Assembly (NCBI RefSeq): GCF_000155675.2
Contig: NC_020911.1
Coordinates: forward strand, 610,501-674,500
DNA: 64,000 nt
Direction of reading: 5' to 3'
Source: Octadecabacter antarcticus 307
GTDB lineage: Bacteria > Pseudomonadota > Alphaproteobacteria > Rhodobacterales > Rhodobacteraceae
How positions within the stretch are numbered: position 1 is the first letter of the stretch; each line of letters begins with the position of its first letter. Below the pieces are notes generated by a model. That model saw only the letters and a program-made list of their open reading frames with translations. It searched no databases and was not told the DNA's origin. This document shows, one piece after another, positions 52,163 to 59,797 of this stretch. Both the position numbers and the translations under genes were made by a program.

Positions 52163-52840
52163 ATGCGCAATATCCGTCGAGTTTTCCGTGTCATACTGTT
52201 CCTGATCGTCGCATCATGGTTGCATTATGTAATGCCGCAGCAGGACACAGTCCGGATGACAGGTATTTCTGACCGGAATGAAACGCTGTCAAGTATGCAA
52301 CGACTGTTCTTTGCACAGGTAGATAGCGGCACGACAGAAGGCACTTTTCGTGACTTGCGTCTTATCAATACACAAAAACAACGGACCTATCTTCTTGGCC
52401 TTATCCATCGCGGCAGTGAGGAGACGATGGTCTATCGCAATGAAGATACAGGCTGGATTTACCCGCCGTATTTCAAATTCGACAGTTCTAACCTGGAGGC
52501 AGAAGCCGAGGATATGTTGTCCACATCGGCGTCGCCAATATGGGTTGAAATCACGCACTACGGCTGGCGGAATGAATGGTTGTCCATCTATCCAAACGCC
52601 GTGTCAATCCGCCCCGCCCCGAGCGAAGACTATCGCCCGTTTCCATGGGTGAACCTGATTATCTTTGTCGTCATGATTGGTGGATTGCTGTTCTTGCGCG
52701 CCATGTGGCGGCAATTTCGTGAGCGCACAATCGACCCGCTGGCCGACAAGGTCGGGGATCAGATGGATCACGTAAATGCGGATCTGTCAGAACGAAAGGG
52801 GCGTGTTTCCCGTTGGCTTGGGACGTGGCGCAAGAAGTAG
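52163..52840 (+). CDS. DUF1523-family membrane protein
   Basis: A 225-residue protein matching DUF1523: one N-terminal membrane helix (VFRVILFLIVASWLHYVMP), a periplasmic domain with DTGWIYPPYFKFDSSNLEAE and ITHYGWRNEWLSIYPNA, a second helix (VNLIIFVVMIGGLLFL) and a basic cytoplasmic tail. The family is restricted mainly to alphaproteobacteria and has no known function. It is the last gene of the nine-gene unit; a hairpin with a dispersed repeat follows. Confidence 0.88.
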   Translation: MRNIRRVFRVILFLIVASWLHYVMPQQDTVRMTGISDRNETLSSMQRLFFAQVDSGTTEGTFRDLRLINTQKQRTYLLGLIHRGSEETMVYRNEDTGWIYPPYFKFDSSNLEAEAEDMLSTSASPIWVEITHYGWRNEWLSIYPNAVSIRPAPSEDYRPFPWVNLIIFVVMIGGLLFLRAMWRQFRERTIDPLADKVGDQMDHVNADLSERKGRVSRWLGTWRKK

Positions 52841-52864
52841 GGATGTGCGCGTGCCTTGAGCGTG

Positions 52865-52923
52865 GACGGGGGCCAAGCCCCGTCGCATGCGCGACTCCCC
52901 CGGGATATTTTCAAAACAAAGAC
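52865..52923 (+). repeat. Dispersed repeat copy E after DUF1523
   Basis: GACGGGG and CCCCGTC arms (52865-52884) are followed by CCCCCGGGATATTTTCAAAA and then ACAAAGAC (52897-52923), the same design as copies A-D. It lies between the convergent DUF1523 and ALDH16 genes, where the hairpin could terminate both. Confidence 0.65.
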
Positions 52924-52939
52924 GGGTTGAGACGGGACG

Positions 52940-55258
52940 CTATTCGCCGTAGGGAATCCAGATTGTTTTAATCGCGGTTGATTGGGCGCGCCAAATGGTG
53001 GACGGCCAGTCGCGGTGTGTGGCGTGGTTGACCCATGTGCGTTTGAGGTTGGACGTCGATTTGGTTTCGATGACTTTGGACACATCGGCTGTGGAAAAAG
53101 ACCAAACAGCATCGATGTTGGCGTGCGCAGCCATGTGTGGCGCAAGTTCAGTGTGGCGTCCGGTTAGAATATTGGCGACGCCTGCGGGCAGGTCTGATGT
53201 TTCCAACACTTGGTAAAAATCTGTTGCGGCGAGCGGGAAGGCTTGCGATGCGACGGCCGTCACGCGGTTGCCCATGGCGAGCGCGGGGGCCAGTGGTTCG
53301 ATCAGCCCCATCAACGGGCGTGTATCGTCCGTGAGGATGGCGATATTGCCGACGGGTTCGTGCATGCCAAGTGCGACACCACGGATTGGCACGCCCTTGG
53401 CCGCGCCATCGTGTTTGTCGGCCCAAGCCGCCCATGTAAACAGCCACGATATCGCGTCGTCGACTTCTTTGCTGCCCGTACGCCCGCCTGTCAGCTGGTT
53501 GATCCGCGTGGCAAATTCTTGCGCGCGGGCGGACAGGTTTTCGCCGATGTAATAGAGAATTTGCGCCCGCAGGTGGCCTGTGGATTTCGACCAGCCTTTG
53601 GCCGCTGCGTTCGATTCAACCGCGTTGCGAAGGTCTTTGCGATTTGCGGTGCTGGCATGGCCCAACAGTTTGCCGGATTTGTCGAAGATGGGTTGCGTGT
53701 AGCCACTGTCGGGGCGCACCTGTTTGCCGCCGATATAGAGCTTTGCCGTTCGATCTAGCGGGTCCGCAGGTGTGCCGTCTTGGGTGGTAAATGGCATCGG
53801 TGCGGTGATTTTGGCGGTCTTGCCTTTTGGTTTTGTATAGCCCATCAGGCCTTCCCAGCCTCCCTCGCGCCCGAAGCCGGACTCTCGCACGCCGCCGAAT
53901 CCAGCCGCCGCGTCCATCAGGTTTGTGGCGTTGACCCACACGATGCCGGCGATCAATTTGGGTGCGATATCCAGCGCGAGATTGATGTTTTCGGTCCACA
54001 CCGACGCGGCCAGCCCGTAGCGGGTGTTGTTGGCGATTTCTACAGCTTCGGCGGGGGTGCGGAAGGTGCAGGCGACCAGCACAGGACCAAAGATTTCTTC
54101 CTGCATCAGCGTATCGGACGGGGCGAGGCCGGTGATCAGGGTTGGTGGATAAAAACATCCCTCAGGCGCGGCGCACTGATAGGTTTCGCCTGCGGTGTTT
54201 GCATCCACCATTGCTTTGATTTGCGCCAGTTGTTCAGGGTCTACAATGGCACCTAAGTCGATGCATTTGTCCATGGGATCGCCAATGCGCAACCCATCCA
54301 TGCGGCGTCTTAGTTTGGCGTAAAAGCGATCTGCGATACCTTCTTGCACCAGCAGCCGTGATCCGGCGCAGCAAACTTGGCCGCTGTTAAACCAGATTGC
54401 GTCTACCAACCCTTCGATAGCGCTATCGATGTCGGCATCTTCAAACACGATGTAGGGGGACTTGCCGCCCAGTTCCAATGACAGCGCCTTGCCGGATCCA
54501 GCCGTCTGTTCACGGATGATGCGCCCCACAGAGGTGGAGCCTGTGAAGGCGACTTTATCAACGTCGGCATCGACAAGCGCGGCCCCCGTTTCACCATCAC
54601 CTGTGATGATGTTGACGACACCGGGGGGGACGCCTGCGGCTGTGCAAATTTCGGAAAAGACCATCGAGGACAGCGACGTGTATTCGGCGGGTTTCAACAC
54701 AACTGTATTGCCCATCGCCAGCGCAGGCGCGATTTTCCAAGCGAGCATCAGGAGCGGGAAGTTCCATGGTATGATCTGGCCGCATACGCCAAGCGGTTCG
54801 ACATCGGGCATTTCAGCGTCCATCAGCTGGGCGAAGCCCGCGTGGTGGTAGAAATGGCGAATGGCGAGCGGGATATCGATATCACGGCTTTCGCGGATCG
54901 GTTTGCCGTTGTCGAGGGTTTCCATCACCGCCAACAGTCGCGCGTTCTTTTGCATCAGACGCGCGATGCCATAGAGGACGCGGGCCCGCGCTGCGCCGTC
55001 TTTTGCCCATTTGGGTTGCGCTTTGCGGGCGGCTGCTACGGCTTTGGCAACCTCATCTGCGGTGCCTTTGGTGACGCCTGCCAGTTTTTCGCCCGTTGCC
55101 GGATTGTTAGACGGGAAGTCATCGCGCAAGGCGTCCCATTTGCCATTGATGTAATGGCCCGCGATCCCGCCGCGATCTGCCAGCCATGCAAGCGCCTCGG
55201 CGCTGCTTTCGGGGGCGGGGCCGTAGTCCATGGAGTCGAAGATTTCTTTGACGGTCAT
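52940..55258 (-). CDS. ALDH16-type aldehyde dehydrogenase (two ALDH domains)
   Basis: A 772-residue protein consisting of a complete ALDH catalytic domain and a second, inactive ALDH-like domain. In the first, the oxyanion Asn166 (IPWNFP), cofactor Lys189 (VVLKPAEYTS), general base Glu262 (LELGGKSPYI) and catalytic Cys296 or Cys297 (NSGQVCCAGSR) are present. The second domain (about 510-772) lacks the Cys and Glu. This is the ALDH16 family; a Loktanella enzyme of this type has been characterised as active. The start at 55258 trims an unsupported extension. It is four bases from deoC, and may oxidise acetaldehyde released by it. Confidence 0.93.
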   Translation of the reverse strand: MTVKEIFDSMDYGPAPESSAEALAWLADRGGIAGHYINGKWDALRDDFPSNNPATGEKLAGVTKGTADEVAKAVAAARKAQPKWAKDGAARARVLYGIARLMQKNARLLAVMETLDNGKPIRESRDIDIPLAIRHFYHHAGFAQLMDAEMPDVEPLGVCGQIIPWNFPLLMLAWKIAPALAMGNTVVLKPAEYTSLSSMVFSEICTAAGVPPGVVNIITGDGETGAALVDADVDKVAFTGSTSVGRIIREQTAGSGKALSLELGGKSPYIVFEDADIDSAIEGLVDAIWFNSGQVCCAGSRLLVQEGIADRFYAKLRRRMDGLRIGDPMDKCIDLGAIVDPEQLAQIKAMVDANTAGETYQCAAPEGCFYPPTLITGLAPSDTLMQEEIFGPVLVACTFRTPAEAVEIANNTRYGLAASVWTENINLALDIAPKLIAGIVWVNATNLMDAAAGFGGVRESGFGREGGWEGLMGYTKPKGKTAKITAPMPFTTQDGTPADPLDRTAKLYIGGKQVRPDSGYTQPIFDKSGKLLGHASTANRKDLRNAVESNAAAKGWSKSTGHLRAQILYYIGENLSARAQEFATRINQLTGGRTGSKEVDDAISWLFTWAAWADKHDGAAKGVPIRGVALGMHEPVGNIAILTDDTRPLMGLIEPLAPALAMGNRVTAVASQAFPLAATDFYQVLETSDLPAGVANILTGRHTELAPHMAAHANIDAVWSFSTADVSKVIETKSTSNLKRTWVNHATHRDWPSTIWRAQSTAIKTIWIPYGE

Positions 55259-55262
55259 GTCG

Positions 55263-56228
55263 TTATCCAATCGCGTGACGCCAACCGGCGGAATAGCCGC
55301 CCGTGACGTGATGTTCGAGTTGCCGTTCAATGTCGCCCAGTAAAGACGACGCACCAAAGCGAAACAGGTCCGGCTGCAACCAGCGGTCGCCGAGTTCGTC
55401 TTTGATCATGGCGAGGTACACCAAGGCATCCTTGGCCTTGCTGATGCCGCCCGCAGGTTTGTAGCCAATACGAAAGCCCGTGCGTTCGTGGTATTCGCGG
55501 ATCGTGCGGATCATGGTCAGGGTCACGGGCAGCGTTGCGTTGACGCTTTCTTTGCCCGTCGACGTTTTGATGAAATCCGCACCGGCCATCATGCAGACCA
55601 CGGACGCGCGGGCGACATTGCGCAGCGAACCCAGTTCGCCCGTCGCGAGGATCGCCTTTACATGGGCCTGTCCGCAGGCGGCGCGCATTTCAGTCATTTC
55701 ATCGTACAAGGCTTGCCAATTGCCCTGCAAAACGTGGCGTCGAGTGATGACGATGTCGATTTCGTCTGCGCCTGCATTCACGCTTTCGCCAATTTCGGCG
55801 ATGCGGAATTTGAACGGCGACAGGCCTGCTGGAAATCCAGTGGACACGGCTGCGACGGGGATGTTGGTGCCGCGCAGTGCGTCCACGGCGGTTTCGACCA
55901 TGTCGTGGTACACACAGATGGCGCCGGTGGTCAGCCCCTCCATTCCGAGGGTCTTGAGCAGATCGGGGCGTACAGGTTGGCGTGCCTTGGCGCAAAGTCT
56001 GCGCACACGGCCTTCGGTATCGTCGCCCGACAGCGTCGTAAGGTCCATCAGACTAATGGCTTTGCACAGCCACGCCGCCTGATAATCCTTTTTGACAGAC
56101 CGTCGCCCAGGCAGGGTCGCCGCGCGGCGTTCAATGGCAGATGTGTTCGCCTGAACGGACTTAACCCATGATAAATCCAAAGGAATCCCGTTGTTGCGCG
56201 GTTCCTGGATTGTTGGAAGATGAGTCAT
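55263..56228 (-). CDS. deoC: Deoxyribose-phosphate aldolase
   Basis: A 321-residue DeoC, of the longer type found in alphaproteobacteria and animals rather than the 259-residue E. coli type. Schiff-base Lys221 is in FIKTSTGKESVNAT, the second lysine Lys257 in RIGYKPAGGISK, and the Asp pair in DEIDIVITR. It splits 2-deoxyribose-5-phosphate to acetaldehyde and glyceraldehyde-3-phosphate. The ATG at 56228 is used; 56249 is possible. It is upstream of the ALDH16 gene, with only four bases between, so acetaldehyde handling by the pair is likely, and downstream of an AraC regulator. Confidence 0.94.
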   Translation of the reverse strand: MTHLPTIQEPRNNGIPLDLSWVKSVQANTSAIERRAATLPGRRSVKKDYQAAWLCKAISLMDLTTLSGDDTEGRVRRLCAKARQPVRPDLLKTLGMEGLTTGAICVYHDMVETAVDALRGTNIPVAAVSTGFPAGLSPFKFRIAEIGESVNAGADEIDIVITRRHVLQGNWQALYDEMTEMRAACGQAHVKAILATGELGSLRNVARASVVCMMAGADFIKTSTGKESVNATLPVTLTMIRTIREYHERTGFRIGYKPAGGISKAKDALVYLAMIKDELGDRWLQPDLFRFGASSLLGDIERQLEHHVTGGYSAGWRHAIG

Positions 56229-56329
56229 TGTGGGGTGGATAGTTTGCATCGCTCGCACCGTGTTGTGAGGGAAAATAGTGCCATGTGAGGCGGGCATTGG
56301 CAAGCGGCGACGCAGCGGTAGGCCGCACG

Positions 56330-57202
56330 TTAGGATCTCGGCTGGATTAGGTCCTGTTGGCGTGCGCGGCGATAGCGCTGCGGTGTTTCGCCATGCGCCG
56401 CAAGGAACAGTTTGTGGAAGTGTGACAGGTTGGGAAGCCCGCAATCGGTCGCGATTTCAGCAAGCGGATCTGACGTTCCGGTCAGGCGGCGGGCGGCGTA
56501 GTCCATACGTTGGGTGTTGACATAATCTGACGGCGTCACACCTAGGAACCGTCGCATTGTGCGTGCCACATGTGGGTGCGCAAGTCCTGTTGCGGCCACG
56601 AGACCAGCGGCACCGTTGCGAAAGACATCAAGGGTCTGGGCGGCGGCGCAGGCTGTGATCAACCAAGTTGGCGCATCTTGCGACATTCCCTCAGGTGGGC
56701 GATCCAGAGAGACCAAAAGCGGCATCAAAAACGCCTCAAGGTATAGTTTCCGACGCGGGCTACGTTCTAATTTTAGCGCCGAATGGTTCAACGCCGCAAG
56801 CTGGCGCATATCGCGGTGCGTGACCAATGGGCCAGTGTCTTCGCCCCAGAATGCGACGCCGCGCAGGTCACCATGGCGATTGCCAATCGACTTTATCACA
56901 CCGGGGCGAATGGCAAGCGAGACCACCATTGCAGGTTCGGTGTGTTCTGACGCCCCTTTCGGGTGACGCCCTTGCAAGCCATGCAACTGACCCGGCGAAA
57001 TAAACAGCAAATCGCCTTCGGTGAGGTCGCGTCGACCACCATTCAAATGCAGACGCACGGTGCCATTTTGAACCCAGATCAGTTCATAAAAATCCTGATT
57101 ATGCAAAAGCGGGGGACGGCGGGTGTCAAGTTCAGCGCGGCTGAATTCAAAGGCGTCTTGCGGTCCGAATGCGTCACTGGCGGAAAGGGCAATATGATCC
57201 AT
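56330..57202 (-). CDS. AraC-family transcriptional regulator
   Basis: A 290-residue regulator with an N-terminal cupin-like effector domain ([36 protein letters not shown]; about 1-150) and a C-terminal AraC helix-turn-helix pair (about 190-285: [19 protein letters not shown] and [20 protein letters not shown]). It lies 101 bases upstream of deoC on the same strand and is the likely activator of the deoC-ALDH16 operon, with a sugar or nucleoside-derived effector (inference). Divergent from rpe. Confidence 0.9.
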   Translation of the reverse strand: MDHIALSASDAFGPQDAFEFSRAELDTRRPPLLHNQDFYELIWVQNGTVRLHLNGGRRDLTEGDLLFISPGQLHGLQGRHPKGASEHTEPAMVVSLAIRPGVIKSIGNRHGDLRGVAFWGEDTGPLVTHRDMRQLAALNHSALKLERSPRRKLYLEAFLMPLLVSLDRPPEGMSQDAPTWLITACAAAQTLDVFRNGAAGLVAATGLAHPHVARTMRRFLGVTPSDYVNTQRMDYAARRLTGTSDPLAEIATDCGLPNLSHFHKLFLAAHGETPQRYRRARQQDLIQPRS

Positions 57203-57341
57203 GGGATCAAATTACCATGCTGTGGGGTGGATTGCACGACGGATTGCATTTGGCTTAAAAAACGGTGATTGGCGACAAATCGGGCCCGTGACAACGCCCG
57301 CGCTGCGCGATAGTCATTGTGCGAAACAACGAGGTGCAGAC

Positions 57342-58031
57342 ATGCCATTCGACCGTTCCATCAAAATTGCGCCGTCCATCTTATCGGCAGACTTCGCCAA
57401 TCTTGGTGCTGAAATTCAAGCGATTGAAGCGCAAGGTGCGGATTGGATCCACGTTGACCCGATGGACGGACATTTCGTGCCGAACCTGACAATTGGGCCA
57501 AACGTTGTGGCGGCCATTCGCCCCCACGTGACGACGTTCATGGACGTGCATTTGATGATATCACCAGCTGATCCGTATATCGGTGCGTTCGCCAAAGCGG
57601 GCAGCGATATGATTACGGTTCACGCCGAGGCAGGGCCGCATTTGCATCGGTCGCTTCAATCGGTTCGCGCCGAAGGTAAGATGGCAGGTGTCGCGCTAAA
57701 TATGACAACGCCGCTGGATCACGTCGTCGATATTCTGGATGACATCGATATGATTCTGATCATGACGATCAATCCCGGTTTTGGTGGGCAGAAGTTTACC
57801 CACGCGATGATTGACAAAGTGGCCCGTTGCCGCGCGATGATTGGCGATCGCCCGATTCATATTCAGGTCGATGGTGGCATTGATTCAACAACAGCACCCT
57901 TGGTTGCGAAGGCTGGTGCCAACGTATTGGTCGCGGGTTCTGCGGTGTTTCGGGGTGGGTCTGTTGCGCAGCCTGACGTTTACGGCGACAATATCCGCGC
58001 AATCCGCGATGCGGCGCAAAGTGTGCTTTAG
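57342..58031 (+). CDS. rpe: Ribulose-phosphate 3-epimerase
   Basis: A 229-residue Rpe. [20 protein letters not shown], the metal and catalytic site [16 protein letters not shown] (first Asp), MDVHLMI and the second Asp in QVDGGID are all present. It interconverts ribulose-5-phosphate and xylulose-5-phosphate in the pentose-phosphate pathway. The start at 57342 has GAGG upstream; the frame extension is not part of the protein. It lies between the AraC regulator (divergent) and the convergent epimerase gene, and its substrate links to the deoxyribose locus only loosely. Confidence 0.96.
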   Translation: MPFDRSIKIAPSILSADFANLGAEIQAIEAQGADWIHVDPMDGHFVPNLTIGPNVVAAIRPHVTTFMDVHLMISPADPYIGAFAKAGSDMITVHAEAGPHLHRSLQSVRAEGKMAGVALNMTTPLDHVVDILDDIDMILIMTINPGFGGQKFTHAMIDKVARCRAMIGDRPIHIQVDGGIDSTTAPLVAKAGANVLVAGSAVFRGGSVAQPDVYGDNIRAIRDAAQSVL

Positions 58032-58066
58032 GCGCTGCGCAAGCGAGCACCGCGCGCGGGTATCAT

Positions 58067-58984
58067 CTAAGGGTTCATGACCTTTTTGGTCAGAAACGAC
58101 GGCAGCTTTTTGGCCCCAGTCTGGGCACCCGATGCCGTCTCTGCGGCACTTGCCAGTGCATTGATCCCTGCCACGCCGCTTTCGCCCAACGGTACGGTTG
58201 CGAATGGCCCGCCAAGATACAATTGCGCACGATCCGACGGGTCGGCCGGTGGTGCGGATGCAAGCAGGCTGTCGGCCCAGTTTTCGGCGTTGTCTTTTGG
58301 CCGGAACCCTAAAAACGTCGCTTTGGCATTGTTCACAGGTGCGCGGTCATTGTTGGAAATACCAAACACAACTGTAAAGCCTGTCGTCGTCGCAGTGACC
58401 GCGCGGTCGACCAAATGGCGCAGGTCGCCGTAGCTTAGCCATGTGCGCAACGCGCGGGCGTTTTGGGGTGCTTCGGTGCAAGAGAAAATGCGCAAGTGAA
58501 CAGATTCCATCCCGCGCTTGGCCCAGTACAGTTTGCCGAGGTCTTCGGCGAAACATTTCGCCAACCCGTAAAACGTGTCCGGCGCGTGGTCCGCATCGGC
58601 ATCAATTCCAGCGGCGTTTTCATGCATGCCAACCGCATGGACGGACGATGCGTAGATGATACGCTGAACGCCGTGTTGATGGCCCGCTTCCCAGACGTTG
58701 TAAGACGACATGAAATTCGGGCCAAGCAGGTCTTCGAACGGGCGTTCATCGGGAATGGAGGCGAAATGCACGGCCATATTGGCACCCTCCATCAGCGGTA
58801 GGACGTCATCGAATTTTGCGCAATCGGCCTTTACGAATACCTCGTTATCCAGCAATGTTGTGGGGGCCTGCGCAATGTCGACTGACACCAATTGATCCGC
58901 CAATGCCGCAAGCGTCGCGCGGATTTCCATTCCGAGGGCCCCACAAGCCCCTGTGAGAACGATTTTCTTGTGCAGTTTGGCCAT
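58067..58984 (-). CDS. Uronate-dehydrogenase-like NAD-dependent epimerase/dehydratase
   Basis: A 305-residue Rossmann-fold extended SDR. The cofactor motif LTGACGALG is near residue 12, DIAQAPTT follows, and the active site is YGLAKCFAEDLG (Tyr-x-x-x-Lys). VYSSV-like ASSVHAVGMH and the family-specific AVHFASIPDERPFEDL suggest NAD-dependent uronate dehydrogenase (galacturonate/glucuronate to the aldaro-lactone). This is a family-level inference. The ATG at 58984 has GAAGGACG upstream; 58999 is possible. Convergent with rpe. Confidence 0.83.
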   Translation of the reverse strand: MAKLHKKIVLTGACGALGMEIRATLAALADQLVSVDIAQAPTTLLDNEVFVKADCAKFDDVLPLMEGANMAVHFASIPDERPFEDLLGPNFMSSYNVWEAGHQHGVQRIIYASSVHAVGMHENAAGIDADADHAPDTFYGLAKCFAEDLGKLYWAKRGMESVHLRIFSCTEAPQNARALRTWLSYGDLRHLVDRAVTATTTGFTVVFGISNNDRAPVNNAKATFLGFRPKDNAENWADSLLASAPPADPSDRAQLYLGGPFATVPLGESGVAGINALASAAETASGAQTGAKKLPSFLTKKVMNP

Positions 58985-59047
58985 GACGACGTCCTTCATT
59001 TTTCGATCAGCACGCTCGTCCGTTGGCGGGCAAACGTCAAGGGTGGG

Positions 59048-59386
59048 TCAGGCCAAGATGTTGCATGCCGCGCAGATTTTTGAGTCTTGCGATGGGGTCA
59101 AATAGCTGGGTTTATGGGTGGCTAGAATGTCCATTGTGCAGATTTTGGCGCGGGCCCATGCATCCTGCGCGCCCGCCTCGGCCCATGTGCGGGGCTGTTC
59201 GCGGTCTGCCAGTGTCGGGCAATGATAATCCCGTTCTATCGCGTTGAAGATGTGATTTGACCCCAGAAAATGCCCATCGCCCAAAATAGCGGCGCGGATT
59301 GCATCAAAGCCGAGGTTTTCTTCTCTGACTTCAATGCCGTACATGCCATCGTCCAGAACGAATGCTTCAAAACTTGCTCTGAGCAT
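59048..59386 (-). pseudogene. Truncated trimethylamine-methyltransferase (MttB-like) gene, 3' end only
   Basis: A frame encoding SFEAFVLDDGMYGIEVREEN, then LGFDAIRAAILGDGHFLGSN, RDYHCPTLADREQPRTWAEA and DILATHKPSYLTPSQD, matching the C-terminal end of MttB-family proteins. The first roughly 400 residues of the usual 500 are missing: similarity stops at the junction near 59386. It shows normal codon bias, so loss is recent. The junction with the lysR fragment is nearly seamless. Confidence 0.8.
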
Positions 59387-59396
59387 CCGCGCGGTG

Positions 59397-59660
59397 GATT
59401 TGATGCTTGCTGTAGATACGGTTGCGCAGGCTGATTGGGTTGAACAGCATCCGGTTTTGCGCGATCCGTTTATTCCGGTGACAGCGCTGCAGATGGACGA
59501 TGCTCCTGATCAGAATGCACTAAAGGCCCGCCCGTTTGTGCGTTGCGCAACGGATTTTCAGATTGGTCGCCAAATTGAAGCGCAGCTGCACCGATCAGGG
59601 ATGCAACCCGTGCGGGGCTTCGAATTCTCGACCAATCAGGCGCTGTTTGCAGATGGCTGA
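59397..59660 (+). pseudogene. Truncated LysR gene, 3' end only
   Basis: An 87-codon frame reading DLMLAVDTVAQADWVEQHPV, then LRDPFIPV, KARPFVRCATDFQIGRQIEA, QLHRSGMQPVRGFEFST. These blocks correspond to the last third of the LysR effector domain (RPFIRYS...GRQI...FEF.T). The helix-turn-helix half is missing. It faces away from the mttB fragment, so the two were probably a divergent regulator/target pair whose promoter and 5' halves were deleted in one event. Confidence 0.75.
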
Positions 59661-59797
59661 GGCGCGATTTCCCTTTCTAAGCGTCGGATTTCAGATACTT
59701 TATTAAAACAAAATCATAGATTCTTTGATGTTCTGCCCAATTGCGCTGCTCCTTGTAATCTGGTCAGGTTTGCTGTGCATATTGCGAAGAACACGCC
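59661..59797 (+). promoter_or_regulatory. Upstream region of the flavoprotein-kynU genes
   Basis: 137 A/T-rich bases between the lysR fragment and the next gene, with A-rich stretch TATTAAAACAAAATCATAG. No clear promoter hexamers or repeats could be fixed. The spacing suits a promoter for the dehydrogenase-kynU pair. Confidence 0.3.
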
